From Mycolicibacterium xanthum (lineage in GTDB: Bacteria > Actinomycetota > Actinomycetes > Mycobacteriales > Mycobacteriaceae), in assembly GCF_019710635.1 (NCBI RefSeq), contig NZ_JAIFZS010000035.1, positions 18,934 through 82,933 of the forward strand: a stretch of DNA of 64,000 nt. The letters are read 5' to 3'. The translations under genes and the position numbers were made by a program. Below the pieces are notes generated by a model, which did no database searches, was not told the DNA's origin, and saw nothing but the letters and a program-made list of their open reading frames with translations. This document shows positions 31,100 to 38,366 of this stretch, in pieces. Every line of letters starts with the position of its first letter. The first letter of the stretch is position 1.

Positions 31100-32701
31100 T
31101 CAGTGCGGCGCGCGCTCGTGGTGCCATGCTTCGTCGTGCATGTCCTCCAGCGTCTTGCCCTTCGTCTCCTCGACGAACTGCCAGACGAACACGAAGGACA
31201 GCACCGCGCAGATGGCATAGAACCCGTAGGCCATACCGAGGACGTCACGCAGGCTCGGGAAGGTCCAGGAGATGACGAAGTTCGCGATCCACTGAGCGGC
31301 GGCGGCCAGGCCGAGCGCCGCTGCCCGGATCCGGTTAGGGAACATCTCACCGAGCAGCACCCACACGACGGGTCCCCAGGACATGCCGAACGCGACGACG
31401 AACAGGTTGGCCGCGACCAGCGCGATCGGTCCCGCGGCGCCGCTGAGCTGCGGCTGTCCGTCGACAGCCGGCGCGGTGCCGAAGATGATCGCCATCGTGC
31501 CAAGCGTCACCGCCATGCCCGTCGAACCGATCAGCAGCAGCGGCTTGCGGCCGACCTTGTCGATCAGCGCGATGGCGATCAGCGTGGTCGCGATGTTGGT
31601 CACCGAGGTGATCACCGTGATGATGAACGCGTGCCGTTCCTCGAAGCCCACGGCCTCCCACAGCACGTTGGAGTAGTAGAAGATCACGTTGATGCCGACG
31701 AACTGCTGAAAGACCGACAACCCCAGACCGACCCAGACGATGCCGTAGAGTCCGCCGGCCATCCCCACCCAGACTGCGAGCGCGACGAAAACAATCGCCA
31801 CCGGCCACCACCCGATACCGAACGCCGCGACGGCCAGCACACCGAAGATCAGCAGCAGCCACCACATGTACTGCCGGACCACGTTGCCCAGCCCCGAGGC
31901 GGCCGTGGCTGCGCGTGGCTTGCACAGGTCCATCCAGGACGGCGGCTTCTCGCGGCGCAGGCTGTCCTGGATGCGGTTGATGGTGATCTCGAGGTTCTTC
32001 TCCCCGAGCAGCATCGTCAGCACCCGACGGGCCTCGGGAATCCGGTGGGTGGCCACCAGGTAGCGCGGTGATTCGGGGATGGTGAAGGCCAGCAGGCCGT
32101 AGGCCAGTGCCGGCACGACCTCGGCCAGGAACATCCACCGCCAGGCTTCCAGGCCCAGCCACAGCTCGTTGGAGGATCCGCCGGCAATCTCGGCCAGGAT
32201 CCAGTCGACGGCCAGCGACACGAAGATGCCGCTGACGATGGCCAGCTGCTGCAGCGAGCCCAGTCGGCCCCGGATTCGGGGAGGCGAGGTCTCGGCGATG
32301 TAGGCGGGGGCGATGACGGAGGCGACGCCGACGGCGATACCGCCGATCACGCGGAACGCCATGATGACCCATATGTCGGTGCCTATGCCGGTCACGATCG
32401 CGCTGATCAGGAACAGCACCGCGGCCAGCTTCATCACCCACAGCCGACCCACACGGTCGGCCAGGCGCCCGGCGGTCACCGCGCCGACAGCGGCCCCGAG
32501 CAGCGCCGAGGCCACCACGAAGCCGAGGGTCAGGCCGCTGATGGCGAATTCCCGCTCCAGTGCGCTGACGGTTCCGTTGATCACGGCGCTGTCATAGCCG
32601 AACAGCAGACCGCCCAGCGCGGCCACCGACGCCACCCGCACGGCGCTGCGCCCGGAGCTGAATTCGTTCTCGGCTGAAACCCCGCCGACCCCTGCGGCCA
32701 T
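31100..32701 (-). CDS. MFS sugar:H+ symporter, candidate glucose permease
   Basis: A 533-residue sugar porter. Family signatures are present: GRLADRVGR after helix 2, PESPRYL at the end of helix 6, FQQFVGINVIFYYSN in helix 7, DKVGRKPLL and VEETKGKTLEDM at the C-terminus. Between helices 6 and 7, residues about 262-318 form an insertion with two hydrophobic stretches (MWWLLLIFGVLAVAAFG; PVAIVFVALAVWVGMAGG), suggesting 14 rather than 12 helices. M. smegmatis GlcP, a glucose permease, is recalled as lying near hisE; identity with it is an inference. A CRP-like site precedes the gene. Confidence 0.92.
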   Translation of the reverse strand: MAAGVGGVSAENEFSSGRSAVRVASVAALGGLLFGYDSAVINGTVSALEREFAISGLTLGFVVASALLGAAVGAVTAGRLADRVGRLWVMKLAAVLFLISAIVTGIGTDIWVIMAFRVIGGIAVGVASVIAPAYIAETSPPRIRGRLGSLQQLAIVSGIFVSLAVDWILAEIAGGSSNELWLGLEAWRWMFLAEVVPALAYGLLAFTIPESPRYLVATHRIPEARRVLTMLLGEKNLEITINRIQDSLRREKPPSWMDLCKPRAATAASGLGNVVRQYMWWLLLIFGVLAVAAFGIGWWPVAIVFVALAVWVGMAGGLYGIVWVGLGLSVFQQFVGINVIFYYSNVLWEAVGFEERHAFIITVITSVTNIATTLIAIALIDKVGRKPLLLIGSTGMAVTLGTMAIIFGTAPAVDGQPQLSGAAGPIALVAANLFVVAFGMSWGPVVWVLLGEMFPNRIRAAALGLAAAAQWIANFVISWTFPSLRDVLGMAYGFYAICAVLSFVFVWQFVEETKGKTLEDMHDEAWHHERAPH

Positions 32702-32729
32702 GACGCCGACCCCCTTCCGGGCTGTGAAA

Positions 32730-32751
32730 TATGACGTAGATCACATCTACG
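32730..32751 (-). promoter_or_regulatory. CRP-like site overlapping a palindrome upstream of the sugar transporter
   Basis: Read on the minus strand, 32745-32730 is TGTGATCTACGTCATA, one mismatch from the mycobacterial CRP consensus TGTGA-N6-TCACA. It overlaps a perfect palindrome CGTAGAT-CAC-ATCTACG at 32735-32751. The site is 29-44 nt upstream of the ATG, which would fit repression or promoter overlap better than classical activation. Confidence 0.5.
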
Positions 32752-32805
32752 ATCGCACAGAACGCCCTCGACAGAAGCAATATTGCGGGAGGCCGTCGCC
32801 GGAGG

Positions 32806-33489
32806 TCAGGCGGTGCGTTGGCGCGCCGTGCGCTCGATCTCCGCGTAGATCCGGCGCAGCGCGGCGGTGTCGAGACCGGCCAGCGAGTCGACATGCCGAC
32901 GCCGGTGCCCACCCGGCACCGGCACGTCGTTGGGCACCACCAATACCGCGCAGCCGGCACTCTCGGCCGCCGCAGCCCCGGTGACCGAGTCCTCCACCGC
33001 CAGGCATTCGGAAGGCGGCACCCCGAGCAACTGCGCGGCGCGCAGGTACGGATCGGGTGCCGGCTTTCCGGTCGCCACCTCGTCCCCGCACACCGTGACG
33101 GAGAAATAATGCCGCCCAATGCTGTTCAGGGCGCGCTCGGCGAGCTCGCGCTGGGTGTTGGTCACCAGGGCCATGGTGGTGCGTTCGGCCGCAAGCGCTT
33201 CCAGCATCTCGCGGGCCCCGTCGCACCACGGCAGGCCCCCGTCGAACAGCTCGGCCGTGGTGTCGTGCAGCCAGCGGATCGAGTCGGCCATCGCCGCGGG
33301 ATCGTGCACCAGGCCGAGCTCGGTGTAGACGGTCACCATGGTTTCCTCGGCCGATGCGCCGACCAGGGCCGCCCTGGTCTGCCGGCTCATCTCGCCGCCG
33401 AACGACTCGTAGAGCGCGGTCAGCGAAAGATCCCACAGCTTTTCGGAATCGACGAGGGTGCCGTCCATGTCCCACAGCACCGCCCGCAC
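32806..33489 (-). CDS. HAD-superfamily phosphatase, beta-phosphoglucomutase-like
   Basis: A 227-residue HAD hydrolase. Motif I is WDMDGTLVDSE with nucleophile Asp7 and acid Asp9, motif II is ALVTNTQ, motif III Lys is in ATGKPAPDPYL, and motif IV is CLAVEDSVTGAAAA. A C1 cap lies at about 18-80. This subgroup includes sugar-phosphate phosphatases and beta-phosphoglucomutases; the substrate is unknown. The start is GTG 33489. It lies 104 nt upstream of the sugar transporter on the same strand, so a role in sugar-phosphate handling is possible. Confidence 0.9.
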   Translation of the reverse strand: MRAVLWDMDGTLVDSEKLWDLSLTALYESFGGEMSRQTRAALVGASAEETMVTVYTELGLVHDPAAMADSIRWLHDTTAELFDGGLPWCDGAREMLEALAAERTTMALVTNTQRELAERALNSIGRHYFSVTVCGDEVATGKPAPDPYLRAAQLLGVPPSECLAVEDSVTGAAAAESAGCAVLVVPNDVPVPGGHRRRHVDSLAGLDTAALRRIYAEIERTARQRTA

Positions 33490-33530
33490 GCCTCGATTCT
33501 GGCACGCGTGCGCAGGGTTGTGCGAACCCG

Positions 33531-33560
33531 CTCGACATGCCCGGAAATGCCTCGACATGC
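33531..33560. promoter_or_regulatory. Two 10-bp direct repeats spaced 20 bp in a divergent promoter gap
   Basis: The sequence ctcgacatgc occurs at 33531-33540 and 33551-33560, exactly two helical turns apart. Both lie in the 102-bp gap between the HAD gene and the purine permease. Same-face spacing is typical of a regulator binding as tandem subunits. Confidence 0.45.
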
Positions 33561-33591
33561 GAAGAGGCCGGATCTGGCCGATTCTTGGACG

Positions 33592-35496
33592 ATGGCGGCT
33601 CCCACGACGGCGAACCAATCCAAGCGTGTGCACCCGGTCGATGAGGTGCTGCCCATCCCGAAGCTCGCGACCTACGGTTTCCAGCACGTCGTCGCGTTCT
33701 ATGCGGGCGCGGTGCTGGTGCCGATCATCATCGCCGGCGCCGTCGGGCTGACCGGCGAGGAGCTCGTCAAGCTCATCACCGCCGACCTGTTTACCTGCGG
33801 CATCGCCTCGATCATCCAGGCCGTCGGATTCTGGAAGATCGGTGTCCGGCTGCCGCTGCTGCAGGGCGTCACGTTCGCCGGGGTGGCGCCGATCATCGCG
33901 ATCGGGCTGGCCAACGGCGGCGGCTCGGCCAGCATGCTCTACGTCTACGGCGCGGTGATCGTCGCCGGCATCTTCACGTTCGCGATCGCGCCGATCTTCA
34001 TCAAGCTGCTGAAGTTCTTCCCGCCGGTGGTGACCGGGACGCTGATCACCGTCATCGGTCTGGCCCTGGTGCCCGTCGGCGCGATGGACGCCGTCACCAA
34101 TCCGCACACCCACGAGCTCGACCCGACGAATATGCGCTGGTTCCTCTACGCGCTGGGCACCATCGCGATCATCGTCGCGATCCAGCGGCTGTTCCGCGGG
34201 TTCCTGGCCACCATCGCCGTGCTGCTCGGCCTGGTGATCGGCTGCGCGGTGGCCTACCTGCTCGGTGACATGAACTTCGACAAGGTCGGTGAGGCATCGG
34301 CGCTGGGCTTCACCCCGCCGTTCCTGTTCGGCATGCCCAAGTTCGACTTCGTCGCGTGCCTGACGATGATCATCGTGATGCTGATCATCGCGGTCGAGTC
34401 GACCGGGTCGACGATCGCGACCGGCGAGATCGTCGGCAAGCGGATCAAGGCCGACGACATCGGCAACGTGCTGCGGGCCGACGGCGTGGCCACCACGATC
34501 GGCGGCATCTTCAACTCGTTCCCGTACACCGCGTTCTCCGAGAACGTCGGCCTGGTCCGGTTGACCGGCGTCAAGAGCCGGTGGGTGGTCGCCGCGGCCG
34601 GCGTGTTCATGATCCTGCTGGGCTTCCTGCCGAAGGTGGCCGCGGTGGTGGCCTCCATCCCCAACCCGGTGCTCGGCGGTGCGGCCTTGACGCTGTTCGC
34701 CACCGTGGCCGTCGTCGGCATTCAGACGCTGGGCAAGGTCGACTTCACCGACCACCGCAACCTGATCATCGTGACCACCAGCCTGGCGCTGGCGCTGTGG
34801 GTGACCGCCTACCCGGACATCGCCCAGGGCATGCCGACCGGCCTGGACCTGATCTTCGGCAGCGGCATCAGCATCGGCGCGGTCAGCGCGATCCTGCTCA
34901 ACATCGTGTTCTTCCACACCGGCTCGCGCGGACCGCGGGTCGCCGGCGGCGGATCCATCACCCTCGACGAGGTGAACTCGATGACCAAGGAGCGGTTCAC
35001 CGAGGTCTTCGGCCACGTCGTGCAGGACGTGCCGTGGGCGGTCGAACGGGCCTACGAGCAGCGCCCGTTCACCGACACCAGGGCGCTGCGCGAGGCCTTC
35101 CAGGACGCGGTTCTGACCGGCTCCTCGGACCAGCAGCTGGAGTTGCTCAACGCATTCCACGACCTGGGCGCCGAGGACGAAACCGGCCATGCGCTGGCCG
35201 TCGACCACACCGCGCTGTCCAACCTCGACGAATCCGACCACAACGACGTCGTCGAGTTGGCCACCGCCTATCGGGAACATTTCGGCTTCCCGCTGGTGAT
35301 CTGCGCACGCGAGACCGAACACTTCGACCGGGTGCTCAAGAACGGCTGGTCGCGCATCGACAACTCGCCGGGCGCGGAGAAGGCCTTCGCGTTGATCGAG
35401 GTCGCCAAGATCGCCAACTACCGTTTCACCGACCTGGTCGCCGACGCGAATCCCATTGCGGCGGCCCGGTTCAGCCGCCTCGACGAAATGCTCTAG
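33592..35496 (+). CDS. NCS2 purine permease fused to an OHCU-decarboxylase-like domain
   Basis: A 634-residue fusion. Residues 1 to about 445 are a nucleobase:cation symporter-2 permease of the xanthine/urate type, with QGVTFAGVAPIIAIG (91-105) and the signature NSFPYTAFSENVGLV (308-322). Residues about 455-620 match the OHCU decarboxylase (UraD) fold: NAFHDLGAEDE with His523, and AYREHFGFPLVICARETE near 559. The position of the catalytic Glu-Gln of UraD appears to read Ala-Val here, so the module may be non-catalytic. It heads the purine operon; the next gene starts immediately after its stop and encodes an intact UraD. The ATG at 33592 has only a weak ribosome site. Confidence 0.93.
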   Translation: MAAPTTANQSKRVHPVDEVLPIPKLATYGFQHVVAFYAGAVLVPIIIAGAVGLTGEELVKLITADLFTCGIASIIQAVGFWKIGVRLPLLQGVTFAGVAPIIAIGLANGGGSASMLYVYGAVIVAGIFTFAIAPIFIKLLKFFPPVVTGTLITVIGLALVPVGAMDAVTNPHTHELDPTNMRWFLYALGTIAIIVAIQRLFRGFLATIAVLLGLVIGCAVAYLLGDMNFDKVGEASALGFTPPFLFGMPKFDFVACLTMIIVMLIIAVESTGSTIATGEIVGKRIKADDIGNVLRADGVATTIGGIFNSFPYTAFSENVGLVRLTGVKSRWVVAAAGVFMILLGFLPKVAAVVASIPNPVLGGAALTLFATVAVVGIQTLGKVDFTDHRNLIIVTTSLALALWVTAYPDIAQGMPTGLDLIFGSGISIGAVSAILLNIVFFHTGSRGPRVAGGGSITLDEVNSMTKERFTEVFGHVVQDVPWAVERAYEQRPFTDTRALREAFQDAVLTGSSDQQLELLNAFHDLGAEDETGHALAVDHTALSNLDESDHNDVVELATAYREHFGFPLVICARETEHFDRVLKNGWSRIDNSPGAEKAFALIEVAKIANYRFTDLVADANPIAAARFSRLDEML

Positions 35497-36009
35497 ATGG
35501 TCACATATGAACCCCTGGGCATCGAGGGTTTCAACGCCATGTCCGAACGGCAACGGATGCACCTGCTGTTCGAGGTGTGCTCGTCGACCATCTGGGCCCG
35601 CCGGGTGCTCGCCGGCGGCCCGTTCCGCGACGCCGACGCGCTGTTCGACCGCGCCGACCGGGTGCTGGCCGAGTTGCCCGACGCCGAGATCGACGCGGCG
35701 CTGGACGGCCATCCCCGGATCGGCGCCAAAGCCGACAATCCGAGCTCGGCGCAGGAGCAGGCGCGGGTGGCCGACGCCGCTGATGCCGTCAAAGCCGAAC
35801 TGGCCGAGAAGAACCGGATCTACGACGAGAAGTTCGGCTACGTGTACCTGGTGTGCGCCAGCGGCCGCACCGCCGAGGAACTGCTGGCCATCCTGACCGA
35901 GCGGCTGGACAACGATGCCGAGACCGAGCGCCGGGTGATGCGCTCGGAGCTGGCCAAGATCAACCGGCTGCGGCTGGAGCGCCTGCTGGCCAAGGCGCAG
36001 AGCGCATGA
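35497..36009 (+). CDS. uraD: OHCU decarboxylase (UraD)
   Basis: A 170-residue 2-oxo-4-hydroxy-4-carboxy-5-ureidoimidazoline decarboxylase that makes S-(+)-allantoin in the last step of urate breakdown. The catalytic His72 (GHPRIGAKAD) and Glu87-Gln88 (SSAQEQARVAD) are both present. The C-terminal conserved SGRTAEELLAILTERL is intact. It begins directly after the permease-fusion stop and its own stop overlaps uraH as ATGA, so the genes are co-translated. Confidence 0.93.
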   Translation: MVTYEPLGIEGFNAMSERQRMHLLFEVCSSTIWARRVLAGGPFRDADALFDRADRVLAELPDAEIDAALDGHPRIGAKADNPSSAQEQARVADAADAVKAELAEKNRIYDEKFGYVYLVCASGRTAEELLAILTERLDNDAETERRVMRSELAKINRLRLERLLAKAQSA

Positions 36010-36326
36010 GCTTGTCCACCCACGTCCTCGACGCCGTGACCGGCACCCCGGCGGCCGGCGTGACGGTCACCCTGACCGACGCCGACGCCACCGTGCTGGC
36101 CACCGCCGCCACCGACGACGACGGCCGGGTCAAAGCCGTCGCCGCCGACCTCGAACCCGGCGTCTACCGGTTGAGCTTCGACACCGCAAGCTATTTCACC
36201 GCCGCCGGGGTCACGGCGTTCTACCCCGAGGTGGTGATCGCGTTCACCGTCACCGACACCTCGGCCCACTACCACGTTCCATTGTTGTTGTCGCCGTACG
36301 CATATTCCACCTACCGCGGAAGTTGA
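36006..36326 (+). CDS. uraH: 5-hydroxyisourate hydrolase, transthyretin-like (UraH/PucM)
   Basis: A 106-residue transthyretin-related enzyme that opens 5-hydroxyisourate to OHCU. The N-terminal LSTHVLDAVTGTPA (His6) and the C-terminal signature ending YRGS (103-106) are diagnostic of the enzyme rather than of transthyretin. Its product is the UraD substrate and its substrate is the HpxO product. The ATGA overlap with uraD is used as start. Confidence 0.96.
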   Translation: MSLSTHVLDAVTGTPAAGVTVTLTDADATVLATAATDDDGRVKAVAADLEPGVYRLSFDTASYFTAAGVTAFYPEVVIAFTVTDTSAHYHVPLLLSPYAYSTYRGS

Positions 36327-36346
36327 CAGGAGATGGGAGCTCACAG

Positions 36347-37525
36347 GTGAAGGCCATCATCATCGGTGCCGGAATGGGTGGCATGAGTGCGGCGATCGCG
36401 CTGCGTCAGATCGGGATCGAGACCGAGGTGTACGAACGGGTCACCGAGAACAAGCCGGTGGGCGCTGCGATCTCGGTGTGGTCCAACGGGGTCAAGTGCC
36501 TCAACTACCTCGGGCTGGAGGAGCAGACCGCCCGGCTCGGCGGAATCGTCGACTCGATGAGCTACGTCGACGCCCACACCGGCGAGACGATGTGCCGATT
36601 CTCGATGCAGCCGCTGATCGACGAGGTCGGGCAGCGCCCCTACCCGATCGCGCGGGCCGAACTCCAGCTGATGCTGATGGAGGCCTACGGCATCGACCAG
36701 ATCAACTTCGGCCGCAAGATGGTCAGCGTGGCCGACGGTCCCGACGCGGCGACCGCGACGTTCGCCGACGGAACGACGGTGTCGGCGGACGTGATCATCG
36801 GCGCCGACGGGGCCAGCTCGATCACCCGCGAATATGTGCTCGGCGGTCCGGTCACCCGGCGCTATGCCGGTTACGTCAACTTCAACGGCCTCGTCGAGAC
36901 CGACGAGGGGATCGGACCGGCCACCGAGTGGACCACCTATGTCGGTGACGGCAAGCGGGTCTCGGTGATGCCGGTGTCGGACGGGCGGTTCTACTTCTTC
37001 TTCGACGTCGTGATGCCCGAGGACTCCGAGGAGAAGAAGAACTACGAGCGCGCCGACGCCCGCGAGGTGCTCAGCGGGCACTTCGGCGACTGGGCGCCCG
37101 GCGTGCAGGCGCTGATCGCCAAGCTGGATCCGCTGACCACCAACCGGGTGGAGATCCTCGACCTGGACCCGTTCTACACGTGGGTCAAGGGCCGGGTGGC
37201 CGTGCTGGGCGACGCCGCGCACAACACCACACCCGACATCGGGCAGGGCGGCTGTTCGGCGATGGAGGACGCCGTCGCGCTGCAGTGGGCGTTCCGCGAC
37301 CATCCCGGCGACGTGCACGGCGCGCTGCTGGCCTATCAGCACGCCCGCGCCGAACGGGCGGGCGACCTGGTGCTGCGTGCGCGCAAACGCTGCGACGTCA
37401 CCCACGCCAAGGATCCGCAGAAGACCGCGCAGTGGTACGACGAGCTGCGCAACGAGGACGGCACCAACATCATTCGCGGCATCGTCGGCAACATCATGGG
37501 CGGACCGGTGACACCGGTCGGCTGA
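36347..37525 (+). CDS. hpxO: FAD-dependent urate hydroxylase HpxO
   Basis: A 392-residue class A flavoprotein monooxygenase closely resembling Klebsiella HpxO, which converts urate to 5-hydroxyisourate with NADH and O2. FAD motifs are GAGMGG (7-12) and VAVLGDAAHNTTPDIGQGG. The family-specific segments NKPVGAAISVWSNGVKCL, RRYAGYVNFNGLVE and ARKRCDVTH are present. It replaces the cofactor-free uricase found in many organisms. GTG 36347 follows GGGAG; a TTG at 36323 would add eight residues. Confidence 0.95.
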   Translation: MKAIIIGAGMGGMSAAIALRQIGIETEVYERVTENKPVGAAISVWSNGVKCLNYLGLEEQTARLGGIVDSMSYVDAHTGETMCRFSMQPLIDEVGQRPYPIARAELQLMLMEAYGIDQINFGRKMVSVADGPDAATATFADGTTVSADVIIGADGASSITREYVLGGPVTRRYAGYVNFNGLVETDEGIGPATEWTTYVGDGKRVSVMPVSDGRFYFFFDVVMPEDSEEKKNYERADAREVLSGHFGDWAPGVQALIAKLDPLTTNRVEILDLDPFYTWVKGRVAVLGDAAHNTTPDIGQGGCSAMEDAVALQWAFRDHPGDVHGALLAYQHARAERAGDLVLRARKRCDVTHAKDPQKTAQWYDELRNEDGTNIIRGIVGNIMGGPVTPVG

Positions 37526-37532
37526 CGTACCC

Positions 37533-38366
37533 ATGGATCTCAACACCGTCGAGACGGCGCGAACCCCGACCAGCCGCGACGACCTGTGGCCGTTGGGGCC
37601 GGGCGACTCGATCCTGGCCGGCGGCACCTGGCTGTTCTCCGAGCCCCAGCCGCACGTCCGCAGGCTCGTCGACATCACCGGGCTGGGCTGGCCACCGGTC
37701 ACGGTGACAGACGACGGGATCGAGCTGGCGGCGACGTGCACGGTGGCCGGCGTGTCCCGGCTTTCGGCACGGCTGCGTGACGAGCGGCCGGACTGGGCGG
37801 CCGCCCCGCTGCTGCACCGGTGCTGCACCGCGCTGCTGGCGTCGTTCAAGATCTGGGCGACGGCCACCGTCGGCGGCAACATCTGCCTGTCCTTCCCTGC
37901 GGGGGCGATGATCTCGCTGGCCGCCGGCCTGGACGCCGAGCTCACGGTGTGGCGGGCCGCCGGTGGCGACTACCGCATCCCGGTGACCGAGTTCGTCACC
38001 GGCGCGGCGACCAACGTGCTCGAGCCGGGCGACGTCCTGCGCTCCGTGTGGTTGCCCGCAGCGGCGTTACGGGCCACCACCGCCTACCGCAAACTGGCCC
38101 CGTCGCCGTTGGGCCGTTCCGGTGTGGTCGTGACCGGACGGCGCGACACCCTCGCCGACGGGCGGCGATTCGTGGTGTCGGTGACCGCGGCAACGGTGCG
38201 TCCCTACGTCTTCGCGTTCGCCAACATGCCGAGCCCGATCGAGCTGGAGGCCGTACACGCCACCATCCCCGACGAGGCCTGGACGCGCGACGCACACGGC
38301 GACCCGGACTGGCGGCGCGCGGTCAGCCTCGTGCTCGCCGAACAGATCCGCCGGGAGTTGTCGTGA
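37533..38366 (+). CDS. Xanthine dehydrogenase-family FAD-binding subunit
   Basis: A 277-residue medium subunit of a molybdenum hydroxylase. The FAD-binding signatures are [14 protein letters not shown] near residue 28 and the pyrophosphate-contacting [17 protein letters not shown] near 110. It would pass electrons from the iron-sulfur clusters to NAD+ or another acceptor. Its GTGA overlap with the following fused Fe-S/molybdenum subunit supports a two-protein complex like E. coli YgfM/XdhD rather than the three-subunit form. Confidence 0.92.
   Translation: MDLNTVETARTPTSRDDLWPLGPGDSILAGGTWLFSEPQPHVRRLVDITGLGWPPVTVTDDGIELAATCTVAGVSRLSARLRDERPDWAAAPLLHRCCTALLASFKIWATATVGGNICLSFPAGAMISLAAGLDAELTVWRAAGGDYRIPVTEFVTGAATNVLEPGDVLRSVWLPAAALRATTAYRKLAPSPLGRSGVVVTGRRDTLADGRRFVVSVTAATVRPYVFAFANMPSPIELEAVHATIPDEAWTRDAHGDPDWRRAVSLVLAEQIRRELS

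Noticed and set aside
33600..35712. Upstream extension of the HAD phosphatase frame
   Set aside because: Antisense to the permease fusion; HAD motif I lies nine residues after GTG 33489.
37820..38362. Upstream extension of the fused Fe-S/Mo subunit
   Set aside because: It overlaps the FAD-subunit gene in another frame; the ferredoxin domain starts cleanly at GTG 38363.
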